DNA of 16,393 bases from the NCBI GenBank assembly GCA_934446465.1, contig CAKSEF010000038.1, forward strand, positions 1-16,393. The letters are read 5' to 3'. Below, piece by piece: positions 7,022 to 14,785 of the stretch. The stretch's first letter is position 1, and each line of letters starts with the position of its first letter. The stretch is from an uncultured Oscillospiraceae bacterium. Lineage in GTDB: Bacteria > Bacillota > Clostridia > Oscillospirales > JAAYXM01. The position numbers and the translations under genes are program-made. The notes under the pieces were generated by a model. The model saw only the letters and a program-made list of their open reading frames with translations, did not search any database and was not told the DNA's origin.

Positions 7022-8380
7022 ATGATAAATTCATTTGATATTCTTGAAACGATAAAGATGATAGAGGAAGAGCATCTCGACATACGCACGATAACAATGG
7101 GAATTTCGCTTCGGGACTGTGCGGGTGAGGACGTGAAGCGCGTTTCCGAGCGCGTGTACGAAAAGGTTACAAAGACCGCTGAGAAGCTCGTTTCCGAAGC
7201 GGAGAAAATTTCGTGCGATTACGGAATCCCGATTGTCAATAAGCGTGTCTCGGTAACGCCGATTTCACTGCTTGCCGATGCCTGCACGTCCGATGACGTA
7301 ACGCCGATAGCGCACGCACTCGACCGCGCGGCGGAGACGCTCGGCATCAACTTCATAGGCGGATACGGTGCGCTGGTGCATAAAGGGACCACGCGCGGAG
7401 ACCGAAATCTTATAGAGTCGCTCCCGCAGGCACTTTCGGAGACCGAGCGCGTATGCTCGTTTGTAAACGTCGCCACAACGCGCGCGGGTATAAATATGGA
7501 CGCGGTAAAACGTCTCGGTGAAATAGTATGCAAAACCGCATACCTCACGCGTGAAAGTGATTCGATAGGCTGTGCAAAGTTCGTTGCGTTTGCCAATGCC
7601 GCGGAGGACAACCCGTTCATGGCAGGCGCGTTCCACGGCGTCGGTGAGGGGGACGCGGTAATCAACGTGGGCGTTTCCGGTCCGGGCGTTGTCCAAAAGG
7701 CGATACGGCGCGCGGGAGACGTCAACCTCACAGACCTCGCCGAAATAGTAAAGAGAACGGCATTTAAAATAACGCGCGCGGGTCAGCTCGTTGCAAGAAC
7801 CGCGGCGGAAAGGCTCGGTATCCCGTTCGGGATAGTGGATTTGTCGCTTGCGCCGACTCCCGCAATAGGAGACTCGGTCGCGCATATACTCGAAGAAATG
7901 GGGCTTTCATCAGTCGGAAGCCACGGAACGACCGCCGCGCTTGCTCTGCTCAATGACGCGGTAAAAAAGGGCGGGGTCATGGCATCGCCCCACGTCGGCG
8001 GACTTTCGGGAGCATTTATCCCCGTAAGCGAGGACGCGGGAATGATAAACGCGGTCGCAAAGGGAAATCTCTCCTTTGATAAGCTGGAAGCGATGACGGC
8101 GGTATGCTCCGTCGGACTTGATATGATAGCAATTCCGGGAAGCACACCTCCCGAGGTAATATCCGCGATAATCGCCGATGAAATATCAATCGGCGTCGTG
8201 AATAACAAAACGACGGCAGTGCGCGTAATCCCCGCATACGGCAAGGAATACGGTGAAAGCGTGAACTACGGCGGACTTCTGGGAGAAGCACCGATTATGA
8301 AAATATCGGAGTGTTCGCCGAAAAAATTCATCTCGCGCGGAGGAAGAATCCCCGCGCCGATACACAGCCAGAGAAACTGA
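7022..8380 (+). CDS. UPF0210 (DUF711, PFL-like fold) protein of unknown function
   Basis: A 452-residue cytoplasmic protein matching the UPF0210/DUF711 family, recognised from its N-terminus (SFDILETIKMIEEEHLDIRTITMGISLRDC), GVSGPGVV, VGSHGTTAALALLNDAVKKGG and GGLSGAFIPVSEDAGM. Family members are annotated as PFL-like for structural resemblance to pyruvate formate-lyase-type barrels, but no reaction is established. No glycyl-radical motif or activase gene is visible here, so formate-lyase activity should not be assumed. Start ATG at 7022 with GAGGT (7012-7016). It lies directly after the UPF0237 ACT gene, its usual partner, and 9 bp before tadA. Length is typical and no key block appears lost. 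Confidence 0.93.
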   Translation: MINSFDILETIKMIEEEHLDIRTITMGISLRDCAGEDVKRVSERVYEKVTKTAEKLVSEAEKISCDYGIPIVNKRVSVTPISLLADACTSDDVTPIAHALDRAAETLGINFIGGYGALVHKGTTRGDRNLIESLPQALSETERVCSFVNVATTRAGINMDAVKRLGEIVCKTAYLTRESDSIGCAKFVAFANAAEDNPFMAGAFHGVGEGDAVINVGVSGPGVVQKAIRRAGDVNLTDLAEIVKRTAFKITRAGQLVARTAAERLGIPFGIVDLSLAPTPAIGDSVAHILEEMGLSSVGSHGTTAALALLNDAVKKGGVMASPHVGGLSGAFIPVSEDAGMINAVAKGNLSFDKLEAMTAVCSVGLDMIAIPGSTPPEVISAIIADEISIGVVNNKTTAVRVIPAYGKEYGESVNYGGLLGEAPIMKISECSPKKFISRGGRIPAPIHSQRN

Positions 8381-8389
8381 GGACGGGCG

Positions 8390-8878
8390 ATGGAACGCGA
8401 TGAAAAGTTCATGCGCGAGGCGCTGAAGCTCGCCGAGTATGCGGGAAATCTCGGGGAAGCCCCTGTCGGATGCGTTATTGTAATGAATGACGAAATAATA
8501 GGGCGCGGGTATAACCTGCGTGAAGCGGGAAAGAGCGCGCTCGCACACGCCGAAATTTCCGCAATAGAAGAGGCGTGCCGAAATGTCGGCGGGTGGAGAC
8601 TCTGCGGCTGCGAAATGTTTGTTACGCTTGAGCCGTGTCCGATGTGCGCGGGTGCCTGCATAAATTCAAGGATTGACCGCGTTGTGTTCGGCGCAAGGGA
8701 CGAAAAGGCGGGGAGTCTCGGAACGGTGATAAATCTGTTTGAGCTTCCGTATAACCACAAGCCCGAGCTTTGCGGGGGCGTTCTTGAAGGCGAGTGCTCA
8801 AAAATACTTTCGGACTTCTTTTTTGCGCTGCGCGAGAGGAAAAAAGCCGAGAAAACTACAAAAAAATCGAATGTTTAA
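8390..8878 (+). CDS. tadA: tRNA-specific adenosine deaminase TadA
   Basis: Zinc-dependent deaminase converting the wobble adenosine-34 of tRNA-Arg(ACG) to inosine so that it reads CGU, CGC and CGA. The 162-residue protein carries the cytidine/deoxycytidylate deaminase motifs: HAE with H53 (zinc) and E55 (proton shuttle), and PCPMC with C83 and C86 (zinc). The RVVFGARDEKAGSLGT block is typical of TadA. The C-terminal tail after about residue 148 is Lys-rich. ATG at 8390 with GAGGA overlapping the preceding stop; the 9-bp gap indicates tight coupling to the UPF0210 gene. Last gene of the lepA operon. Confidence 0.96.
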   Translation: MERDEKFMREALKLAEYAGNLGEAPVGCVIVMNDEIIGRGYNLREAGKSALAHAEISAIEEACRNVGGWRLCGCEMFVTLEPCPMCAGACINSRIDRVVFGARDEKAGSLGTVINLFELPYNHKPELCGGVLEGECSKILSDFFFALRERKKAEKTTKKSNV

Positions 8879-9010
8879 TAATTTGGTAACAGTATAAGGT
8901 TTTTTTGTTAATAATCCGCTGTTATAATTTAATACATAATAAATCAAATAGATTATACACAGATGAAAAATTCTTTTCTCTGTTACTCCTCCCCACACTC
9001 CTATTGCAAT

Positions 9011-9060
9011 ACAGCAAGAGAGCGACTGAACCTATCGGTCGCGCTCTTGCTGTTTGCTTT
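9011..9060 (+). terminator. Terminator hairpin of the lepA-tadA operon
   Basis: Stem 9011-9029 with 9035-9053: 19 positions with one mismatch (9021/9043) and one G-T pair, and a 5-nt ACCTA loop. It is followed by TTGCTTT. It lies 132 bp after the tadA stop, which is rather far, and is the strongest hairpin on this strand before the convergent gene. Confidence 0.78.
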
Positions 9061-9065
9061 ACCGT

Positions 9066-9100
9066 ATTAAAAGGCGGTATCCGTTTTCGGATACCGCCTT
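9066..9100 (-). terminator. Terminator of the ABC ATPase gene
   Basis: A perfect stem (9071-9083 with 9088-9100, loop TTTT) lies 13 bp beyond the stop codon on the minus strand. Taking the GC-rich core as the stem, the minus-strand tail reads TTTTAAT. Together with the hairpin at 9011-9053 it insulates two convergent transcription units. Confidence 0.8.
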
Positions 9101-9113
9101 GACGATTTTAAAA

Positions 9114-10226
9114 TCAGTTCGTGATTGTGAGCTCTGTCTCCTTGTCGAAGAGGTGAATCTTCGGAGTTTCAAGGGCAATTTTAAGAATATCTCCGACCTT
9201 TGTGTGCGAGCGGGGCGAAACGCGTGCGATGAAATCAAGACCTTCACAACTGAGGTAGAGATATGTCTCAGCACCCATCATTTCAACAACGTCAACCTTA
9301 GCTTCGATTATAGCATCGGGGAACTGGTTGATGAATACTTCCTCGTCGTGAAGAGCTTCGGGGCGGATACCGACAATTACTTCCTTGCCGATGTAGGACA
9401 TAACCTCGGGCTTTCTGCCCTTGGAGTCGGGAAGTGCAACCTTGTTGTTGTCGAATACAACATATGTGGTGTTGTTCTCGTCAACAAGCTTTGCTTCAAA
9501 CGTATTCATAACGGGCGAGCCCATGAACGTAGCAACAAAGAGGTTTGCGGGCGTATCATAGAGAACGTGCGGAGCGGCAATCTGCTGTACGAAGCCGTCC
9601 TTCATAACTACGATGCGCGTACCCATTGTCATAGCCTCGACCTGGTCATGCGTAACGTAGATAAATGTTGTCTGGAGTTTCTCGTGGAGCTTGGAAAGCT
9701 CTGTTCTCATCGAAGCACGGAGCTTAGCGTCGAGGTTTGAGAGCGGTTCGTCGAGAAGGAATACCTTCGGGCTTCTTACGATAGCACGGCCGAGAGCAAC
9801 ACGCTGTCTCTGACCGCCGGAAAGAGCCTTCGGCTTTCTGTCGAGAAGATAGTCAATTTCGAGAATCTTTGCCGCTTCCTCAACACGGCGGCGAATTTCG
9901 TCCTTCGGAACCTTGCGGAGCTTGAGTCCGAACGCCATGTTGTCAAAAACAGTCATGTGCGGGTAAAGAGCGTAGTTCTGGAAAACCATCGCTATATCGC
10001 GGTCCTTCGGAGCAACATCGTTGCAGAGAACATCATCGATATAGAGAGAGCCTTCGGATATCTGCTCAAGACCGGCAATCATACGAAGAGTTGTGGATTT
10101 ACCGCATCCGGACGGTCCGACGAGAATAACAAATTCCTTGTCGGCAATATCTATGCAGAAATCGGAAACGGCAGTAACGCCGCCGTCAAATCTCTTATAG
10201 ACATGTTCGAGTCGTACACTTGACAT
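9114..10226 (-). CDS. ugpC: Sugar-type ABC transporter ATPase, MsmX/UgpC/MalK family
   Basis: Cytoplasmic ATPase that powers binding-protein-dependent uptake of oligosaccharides or glycerol-3-phosphate-like substrates. The 370-residue protein shows Walker A GPSGCGKST (37-45), Q-loop Q83, signature LSGGQRQRVALGRA (135-148), Walker B VFLLDEP (155-161), D-loop SNLDA and H-loop H193. A C-terminal MalK-type OB-fold region follows from about residue 240 (VGIRPEAL near 290). ATG at 10226 with GGAGGT (10239-10234) at 7 nt. No permease or binding-protein gene is adjacent, which resembles MsmX of Bacillus, one ATPase energising several importers. The ugpC symbol names the family only; the substrate is not evident. 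It has its own promoter and terminator. Confidence 0.93.
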   Translation of the reverse strand: MSSVRLEHVYKRFDGGVTAVSDFCIDIADKEFVILVGPSGCGKSTTLRMIAGLEQISEGSLYIDDVLCNDVAPKDRDIAMVFQNYALYPHMTVFDNMAFGLKLRKVPKDEIRRRVEEAAKILEIDYLLDRKPKALSGGQRQRVALGRAIVRSPKVFLLDEPLSNLDAKLRASMRTELSKLHEKLQTTFIYVTHDQVEAMTMGTRIVVMKDGFVQQIAAPHVLYDTPANLFVATFMGSPVMNTFEAKLVDENNTTYVVFDNNKVALPDSKGRKPEVMSYIGKEVIVGIRPEALHDEEVFINQFPDAIIEAKVDVVEMMGAETYLYLSCEGLDFIARVSPRSHTKVGDILKIALETPKIHLFDKETELTITN

Positions 10227-10282
10227 TTAAAGTACCTCCAAAATTTTTGCGCGGAGAGTATTCCGCCGAATATTTTATAAAT

Positions 10283-10311
10283 AATATAACATTTTATCCG
10301 CGGGATGTAAA
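10283..10311 (-). promoter_or_regulatory. Promoter of the ABC ATPase gene
   Basis: On the minus strand TTTACA (10311-10306), a 17-bp spacer and TATATT (10288-10283) with TGT directly upstream make an extended -10 promoter. The start site should be near 10276, giving a leader of about 50 nt. No cre-like catabolite site is obvious around it. Confidence 0.68.
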
Positions 10312-10572
10312 TTCTCTTATTTCACAAAGGTTCGGTATTTATTTTGTACAAGTTCGACTATGAAAAATAGACAATGGCATATGGTGAAAAATTTTTCAAA
10401 AATGTGAACTTTTAATACCTTGCCATTTTTTTTGAACATATCGCAGATAATACGGCTTCCTTTTTTGAAAAAACCGCAAAAAAAAGAATTTATAGAAACT
10501 TGTGATAATGCACATACTCTGAAAATAATATTTTTGAAAAGAAAAATTCGTAAATATTTTTATATAAAATGC
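10312..10572. other. AT-rich intergenic region, no gene seen
   Basis: Between the ABC ATPase and clpB-side promoters I see no credible coding frame. It holds a perfect 14-bp palindrome (TGAAAAATTTTTCA, 10385-10398). An inverted repeat AATGGCA (10373-10379) with TGCCATT (10421-10427) is followed by a T-run on the plus strand. Several TTTTTGAAAA-like tracts lie at 10431-10545. The A/T tracts nearest 10572 could act as an UP element or bent DNA for the downstream promoter. Confidence 0.5.
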
Positions 10573-10600
10573 TTGACAAATTATATAAACGTGATATACT
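10573..10600 (+). promoter_or_regulatory. Promoter of the RHH gene and clpB
   Basis: TTGACA (10573-10578, perfect -35), a 16-bp spacer and TATACT (10595-10600) with TGA before it. Transcription should start near 10607, about 16 nt before the GTG start at 10623. No CIRCE element (TTAGCACTC-N9-GAGTGCTAA) or tandem CtsR heptads overlap it, so heat-shock control by HrcA or CtsR is not evident. Confidence 0.78.
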
Positions 10601-10622
10601 ATATTTAAAAGGAGATGAGGGC

Positions 10623-11261
10623 GTGAAGAAAGGCGTATACAGTATAACGCTTCGGGACGATGTAGTCCGCGAGCTTGACCGTGCGGCATACCTTGCGGGT
10701 GCGACCCGTTCGGGGATGATTAACAGGCTTCTTGCCGAAAGTCTCGGGCTTGCAACGCCCGAAAAGCGCAAGGTAAATATTTTTTCCGAGCTTGCCCGCC
10801 ATATTGCGGAGGACGGAAATTTCCTCGTCCGTTCGGGCGAGAATGATTCGCAGTTTGCCGTAAGAGGCTCGATTAGGTTCAAGTATAACCCGAGCATTCA
10901 GTACAGCGTTGCGGTTTATCCGGAAATAGGCGAATATTTCGGAGAATTGCGTGTAAACCTGAGAACGCAGAATTCATCTCTGATTGCGTGCCTTGACGAA
11001 TTTTTTGCGTTGTGGTGCGAGATAGAAAGACGTTTGCTCGGCTTGAGGGAGGCAAGCTTCGGAGGCGGCAGATACGTCCGCCGTCTGAGAAACACGGGCG
11101 GTTCGGCGGAATGTCTCGGCGAGGCCGCGGCGGGCTATATACGCGCACTGCACAGCGCGATAAGCCTGTATTTTGCGGCGCTCGGTGAGCCTGAGCTCGC
11201 GGCGGAAAGGACGGCAAAGATTTTCAGAAATTACCTCACGGAAGAAAAGAGTTATGTATAA
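10623..11261 (+). CDS. Unrecognised protein, ribbon-helix-helix-like N-terminus, upstream of clpB
   Basis: A 212-residue protein I cannot assign to a named family. Residues 5-48 look like a ribbon-helix-helix (CopG/Arc-type) DNA-binding unit: a short strand (GVYSITLRDDVV) and two helices around GATRSGMINRLLAESLGL. The rest (about 49-212) has alternating strand-like stretches (SIRFKYNPSIQYSVAVYPE) and then Ala/Leu/Arg-rich helices, with no membrane segment. The frame is open from an ATG at 10569, but that codon lies upstream of and partly under the promoter. The GTG at 10623 has GGAG (10611-10614) at 8 nt and gives a sensible start. clpB follows after 30 bp with no terminator, so the two are co-transcribed. 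It could be an autoregulator of the operon or a ClpB accessory protein; both ideas are inference. Confidence 0.72.
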   Translation: MKKGVYSITLRDDVVRELDRAAYLAGATRSGMINRLLAESLGLATPEKRKVNIFSELARHIAEDGNFLVRSGENDSQFAVRGSIRFKYNPSIQYSVAVYPEIGEYFGELRVNLRTQNSSLIACLDEFFALWCEIERRLLGLREASFGGGRYVRRLRNTGGSAECLGEAAAGYIRALHSAISLYFAALGEPELAAERTAKIFRNYLTEEKSYV

Positions 11262-11291
11262 GGCAGTGTTCGCGTAAAGGAGGAAAGACTT

Positions 11292-13886
11292 ATGAATATG
11301 CAAAAGCTTACGCAAAAGACCGTAGAGGTCATACAGAAGGCGCAGGAGACCGCGCTTGAGTACGGAAATTCCCAAATCGAACAGGAGCATATATTGTATG
11401 CTCTTGCCTCGCAGGAAGGCGGGCTTATCCCCGAACTCCTCAAAAAGCTCGGATGTGATGCGGGAAAAGTTGCGGAACGTGCAAAAAAACTGATAGAGCG
11501 TCTCCCGAAGGTTTCGGGAGGGCAGAACGTGTATATATCGCGGGACGGCGAGCTGGCATTTTCGGCGGCGGAAAAGCGCGCCGAGAATATGCGGGACGAG
11601 TATATTTCCGTTGAACATATAATGCTCGGACTTCTTGAAAAACCGTCGTCTGATATGAAAAAGCTGTTCTCGGAATTTTCGATTACGGTCGATAATTTCT
11701 TAAAAGCTCTTTCGGAGGTTCGCGGAAGCACGCGCGTAACGAGCGATAACCCCGAGGGGACTTACGATGCGCTCAAAAAATACGGCAGCGACTTAACGGA
11801 GCTTGCAAGGGAAAAGAAGCTTGACCCCGTAATCGGGCGCGATGACGAGATACGAAACGTAATACGCATTCTTTCGAGAAAGACGAAGAACAACCCCGTT
11901 CTCATAGGCGAGCCGGGCGTAGGTAAAACGGCGATTGCCGAGGGGCTTGCTTCAAGAATAGTGCGCGGAGACGTGCCGGATTCGCTGAAGGACAGAACTA
12001 TTTTCTCGCTTGATATGGGTTCGCTCATAGCGGGCGCAAAATTCCGCGGCGAGTTTGAGGAAAGGCTCAAGGCAGTACTCAACGAAATCCGCCAAAGCAA
12101 CGGCAAGATAATACTCTTTATAGACGAGCTTCATACAATCGTCGGAGCGGGAAAAACAGACGGAGCAATGGATGCGGGAAACCTTCTCAAACCGCTCCTC
12201 GCAAGGGGTGAGCTCCACTGCATCGGCGCAACGACCATAAACGAATACAGAAAGTATATAGAAAAGGACGCCGCGCTTGAAAGACGTTTCCAGCCCGTAA
12301 CGGTCGACGAACCGTCAATAGAGGATACAATATCGATACTCCGCGGTCTTAAAGAAAGATACGAGGTATTCCACGGCGTAAAAATACAGGATCAGGCCCT
12401 TATATCGGCGGCCGTGCTTTCGGCAAGATATATAACCGACAGATTCCTCCCCGATAAGGCGATTGACCTTGTTGACGAGGCGTGCGCCATGATACGCACG
12501 GAGATTGATTCAATGCCGACGGAGCTTGACGAAATCTCGCGCAAGATAATGCAGCACGAAATAGAAGAAGCCGCACTCATGCGCGAGAAGGACGACGTAT
12601 CCCGCGAGCATCTTGAGGAAATACGGAAAGAGCTTTCCGAAATGCGCGCAAAATTCGCCGAAATGAAGGCAAAGTGGGAAAACGAGAAGGGCTCAATCGA
12701 GAAGCTGTCTAACCTGCGCGGTGAGCTTGACAATTTAAACCGCGAGATAGAGCGCGCGGAAGAGCAGTACGACTTAAACCGCGCCGCGGAGCTTAAATAC
12801 GGACGGCTTCCGAAGCTGAAAGCCGAGATAGAAGAGGCGGAGAAAAATGCGGAGAAGGCGGAGAGCAAAAACACGCTTCTGCGCGATAAGGTAACGGATG
12901 AGGAGATAGCAAAGATTATAGGACGCTGGACGGGAATACCCGTGTCCAAGCTCCTCGAAACGGAGCGCGAGAAGCTCCTCGGACTTGAGGGGATACTGCA
13001 TCGCCGTGTAATCGGTCAGGATGAAGCGGTCAAGGGTGTGAGCGAGGCAATTCTCCGCTCGCGTGCCGGAATAGCCGACCCGAGACGTCCGATAGGCTCG
13101 TTCCTCTTCCTCGGGCCGACGGGCGTAGGTAAGACGGAGCTTGCAAAGGCACTCTCCGAAGCTCTCTTTGACGACGAGAAGAACCTGATAAGAATCGATA
13201 TGTCGGAATACATGGAGAAGCACTCCGTGTCGCGCCTTGTAGGCGCACCTCCGGGATATGTCGGATATGAGGAGGGTGGTCAGCTTACCGAAGCCGTACG
13301 CAAGAAACCGTATTCGGTCGTGCTTTTCGACGAGGTGGAAAAGGCGCACCCGGATGTGTTCAACATTCTGCTTCAGGTGCTTGACGACGGACGAATAACC
13401 GATTCACAGGGCCGAACGGTAGACTTCAAAAATACGATATTGATACTCACGTCAAACCTCGGCTCGGATATAATCCTCGAGGGAATTAAGGCAAACGGCG
13501 AAATTTCCGAAGAGGCGCGGAACGGCGTTTCCGCACTTCTCAAAACCAGATTCCGCCCCGAGTTCCTGAACAGACTTGACGAGATAGTGTTCTACCGTCC
13601 GCTTACAAAGGACGACATCGGAAAGATAGTAGACCTCATGCTCGGCGACCTGAAAAAACGCCTTGCGGATAAACAGCTCGGACTTGCCGTAACGGACAGC
13701 GCAAAGGATTATATAATCGAAAACGGGTTTGAACCGCAGTACGGCGCACGTCCGCTCAGAAGATTTATTCAGAGCAGGGTGGAGACGATGGTAGGCCGTC
13801 TCATCATAGCCGAAGAGCTCCCGAGCGGAACGACGATAGAGATTGACGTAAAGGACGGAAATCTCACGGCAGAGGCAAAGAGATAA
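11292..13886 (+). CDS. clpB: ClpB, ATP-dependent protein disaggregase
   Basis: Hexameric AAA+ unfoldase that, with DnaK/DnaJ/GrpE, pulls polypeptides out of aggregates after heat or other stress. The 864-residue protein has the full ClpB layout. A Clp N-domain pair occupies about 1-150. NBD1 has Walker A GEPGVGKT (206-213, K212) and Walker B ILFIDE (D278/E279). A coiled-coil middle domain spans about 400-535, marking ClpB/ClpC rather than ClpA. NBD2 has Walker A GPTGVGKT (608-615, K614) and Walker B VLFDE (D680/E681). The long middle domain supports ClpB over ClpC. No IGL/F loop for a ClpP peptidase is evident. ATG at 11292 with AAAGGAGG (11276-11283) at 8 nt. Second gene of an operon with the RHH-like gene, ended by a bidirectional terminator. 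Confidence 0.98.
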   Translation: MNMQKLTQKTVEVIQKAQETALEYGNSQIEQEHILYALASQEGGLIPELLKKLGCDAGKVAERAKKLIERLPKVSGGQNVYISRDGELAFSAAEKRAENMRDEYISVEHIMLGLLEKPSSDMKKLFSEFSITVDNFLKALSEVRGSTRVTSDNPEGTYDALKKYGSDLTELAREKKLDPVIGRDDEIRNVIRILSRKTKNNPVLIGEPGVGKTAIAEGLASRIVRGDVPDSLKDRTIFSLDMGSLIAGAKFRGEFEERLKAVLNEIRQSNGKIILFIDELHTIVGAGKTDGAMDAGNLLKPLLARGELHCIGATTINEYRKYIEKDAALERRFQPVTVDEPSIEDTISILRGLKERYEVFHGVKIQDQALISAAVLSARYITDRFLPDKAIDLVDEACAMIRTEIDSMPTELDEISRKIMQHEIEEAALMREKDDVSREHLEEIRKELSEMRAKFAEMKAKWENEKGSIEKLSNLRGELDNLNREIERAEEQYDLNRAAELKYGRLPKLKAEIEEAEKNAEKAESKNTLLRDKVTDEEIAKIIGRWTGIPVSKLLETEREKLLGLEGILHRRVIGQDEAVKGVSEAILRSRAGIADPRRPIGSFLFLGPTGVGKTELAKALSEALFDDEKNLIRIDMSEYMEKHSVSRLVGAPPGYVGYEEGGQLTEAVRKKPYSVVLFDEVEKAHPDVFNILLQVLDDGRITDSQGRTVDFKNTILILTSNLGSDIILEGIKANGEISEEARNGVSALLKTRFRPEFLNRLDEIVFYRPLTKDDIGKIVDLMLGDLKKRLADKQLGLAVTDSAKDYIIENGFEPQYGARPLRRFIQSRVETMVGRLIIAEELPSGTTIEIDVKDGNLTAEAKR

Positions 13887-13894
13887 TAAAACAG

Positions 13895-13933
13895 CACCGT
13901 ATGGTCCGGAAATTTCGGGCCATACGGTGTTTT
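13895..13933. terminator. Bidirectional terminator between clpB and the AraC regulator
   Basis: A 14-bp stem (13895-13908 with 13916-13929, one G-T pair, loop GAAATTT) lies 8 bp after the clpB stop and 7 bp after the convergent regulator stop. On the plus strand TTTTA follows the stem; on the minus strand TGTTTTATT follows within two bases. It serves both genes. Confidence 0.92.
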
Positions 13934-13936
13934 ATA

Positions 13937-14755
13937 TTATTTCGGCTTAAATTTTGAGGGGGATTTTCCCCAGAAATTTTTAAAGACCGTTGAAAAGTAG
14001 TTTTGATTTTCATAACCGAGGGAGGAGGAAATTTCCTTTAACGGCGTACCGTTTTCGACCATAGTCAGCGCCGTGGTCATCTTAAGATATGTGAAATAGG
14101 AAATCACGCCCATGCCTGTATATTTCATAAAAATCTTCTGGAGATTTGATTCGCTCATATGAACGGCTTCGGCAATATCGCGCACGGTGAGAGCCATGTG
14201 CTCGTTATTTTCGAGAAATTCCACTATTTTCCCAAAGTGCTTTGCGCGGTGGGAAATTTTGTTTTTCTTCGTTTTGATGGAAGCGGCAACAGTGCCGAGA
14301 ATAAGAAGTTCAAGCTTTTTTACGGCGATGTTTGCGTGAATCTCGCGGCCGTCCCGGATTTTCAGTACGCTTATGCCCTCCTTTTCAAACGAATCGTTGA
14401 TTTCTTTGAGTATTCCCATTGCGTAATTGAGGTCCTGCGTGCTGTAAAGCTTAGAGGAATAATTCGGCATATTTTCGGCGGAAAACGTAAAAATCAAAGT
14501 TGTCGCGGGCGGAGAATCGTTTTCAATCCAAAATCTGTGAAATTCCATCGCATCATGGATTATCATCTGTCCCTTTGTCAGAGTGTAGATGTCGTTTCCG
14601 GCAAGAACCCCGATTGTCCCGTCCATCACGATAAGAATTTCATAAAAGTTATGCGCTTCTCCCTTAAAAGAATACCCGGGAGGATATGAGTAGCTGAATG
14701 AGGTATAAAGAGTCGTTATGCGGAACTGATTGTCAATGCTCGCGGCAATTCTCAC
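13937..14755 (-). CDS. AraC-family transcriptional regulator with cupin-like sensor domain
   Basis: A 272-residue predicted regulator. The N-terminal ~150 residues form an AraC-type cupin-like sensing region (GYSFKGEAHNFYEILIVMDG, then LTKGQMIIHDAMEFHRF), usually the sugar-binding part. The C-terminal ~86 residues carry two helix-turn-helix units (LTVRDIAEAVHMSESNLQKIF and PLKEISSSLGYENQNYFSTVFK) with the family ending GKSPSKFK. The frame extends to a GTG at 14779, but AGGAGG (14768-14763) lies inside that extension. The GTG at 14755 is 7 nt after it and is the likely start; the overlapping ATG is immediately followed by TGA. Divergent from the Gfo/Idh/MocA gene, which it probably controls; the inducer is unknown. 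Confidence 0.9.
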   Translation of the reverse strand: MRIAASIDNQFRITTLYTSFSYSYPPGYSFKGEAHNFYEILIVMDGTIGVLAGNDIYTLTKGQMIIHDAMEFHRFWIENDSPPATTLIFTFSAENMPNYSSKLYSTQDLNYAMGILKEINDSFEKEGISVLKIRDGREIHANIAVKKLELLILGTVAASIKTKKNKISHRAKHFGKIVEFLENNEHMALTVRDIAEAVHMSESNLQKIFMKYTGMGVISYFTYLKMTTALTMVENGTPLKEISSSLGYENQNYFSTVFKNFWGKSPSKFKPK

Positions 14756-14785
14756 ATCAACACCTCCTGAAAAGTACACAAATTT

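Noticed and set aside
8879..9010. SRP RNA gene after tadA
   Set aside because: The SRP RNA gene often follows tadA in Bacillota, so I looked for the conserved GGTCCGGAAGGAAGCAGC core. It is absent on both strands here.
8905..9102. 65-codon frame after tadA
   Set aside because: It runs through both terminator hairpins, lacks a ribosome binding site, and its end is dictated by the hairpin arms.
10573..10622. CtsR or CIRCE operator at the clpB operon promoter
   Set aside because: TTGACAAA resembles half of a CtsR heptad on one strand, but there is no second heptad at the required spacing. No TTAGCACTC inverted repeat is present.
14756..14779. Upstream GTG start for the AraC regulator
   Set aside because: The AGGAGG ribosome binding site lies inside this extension, so translation should begin after it, at 14755.
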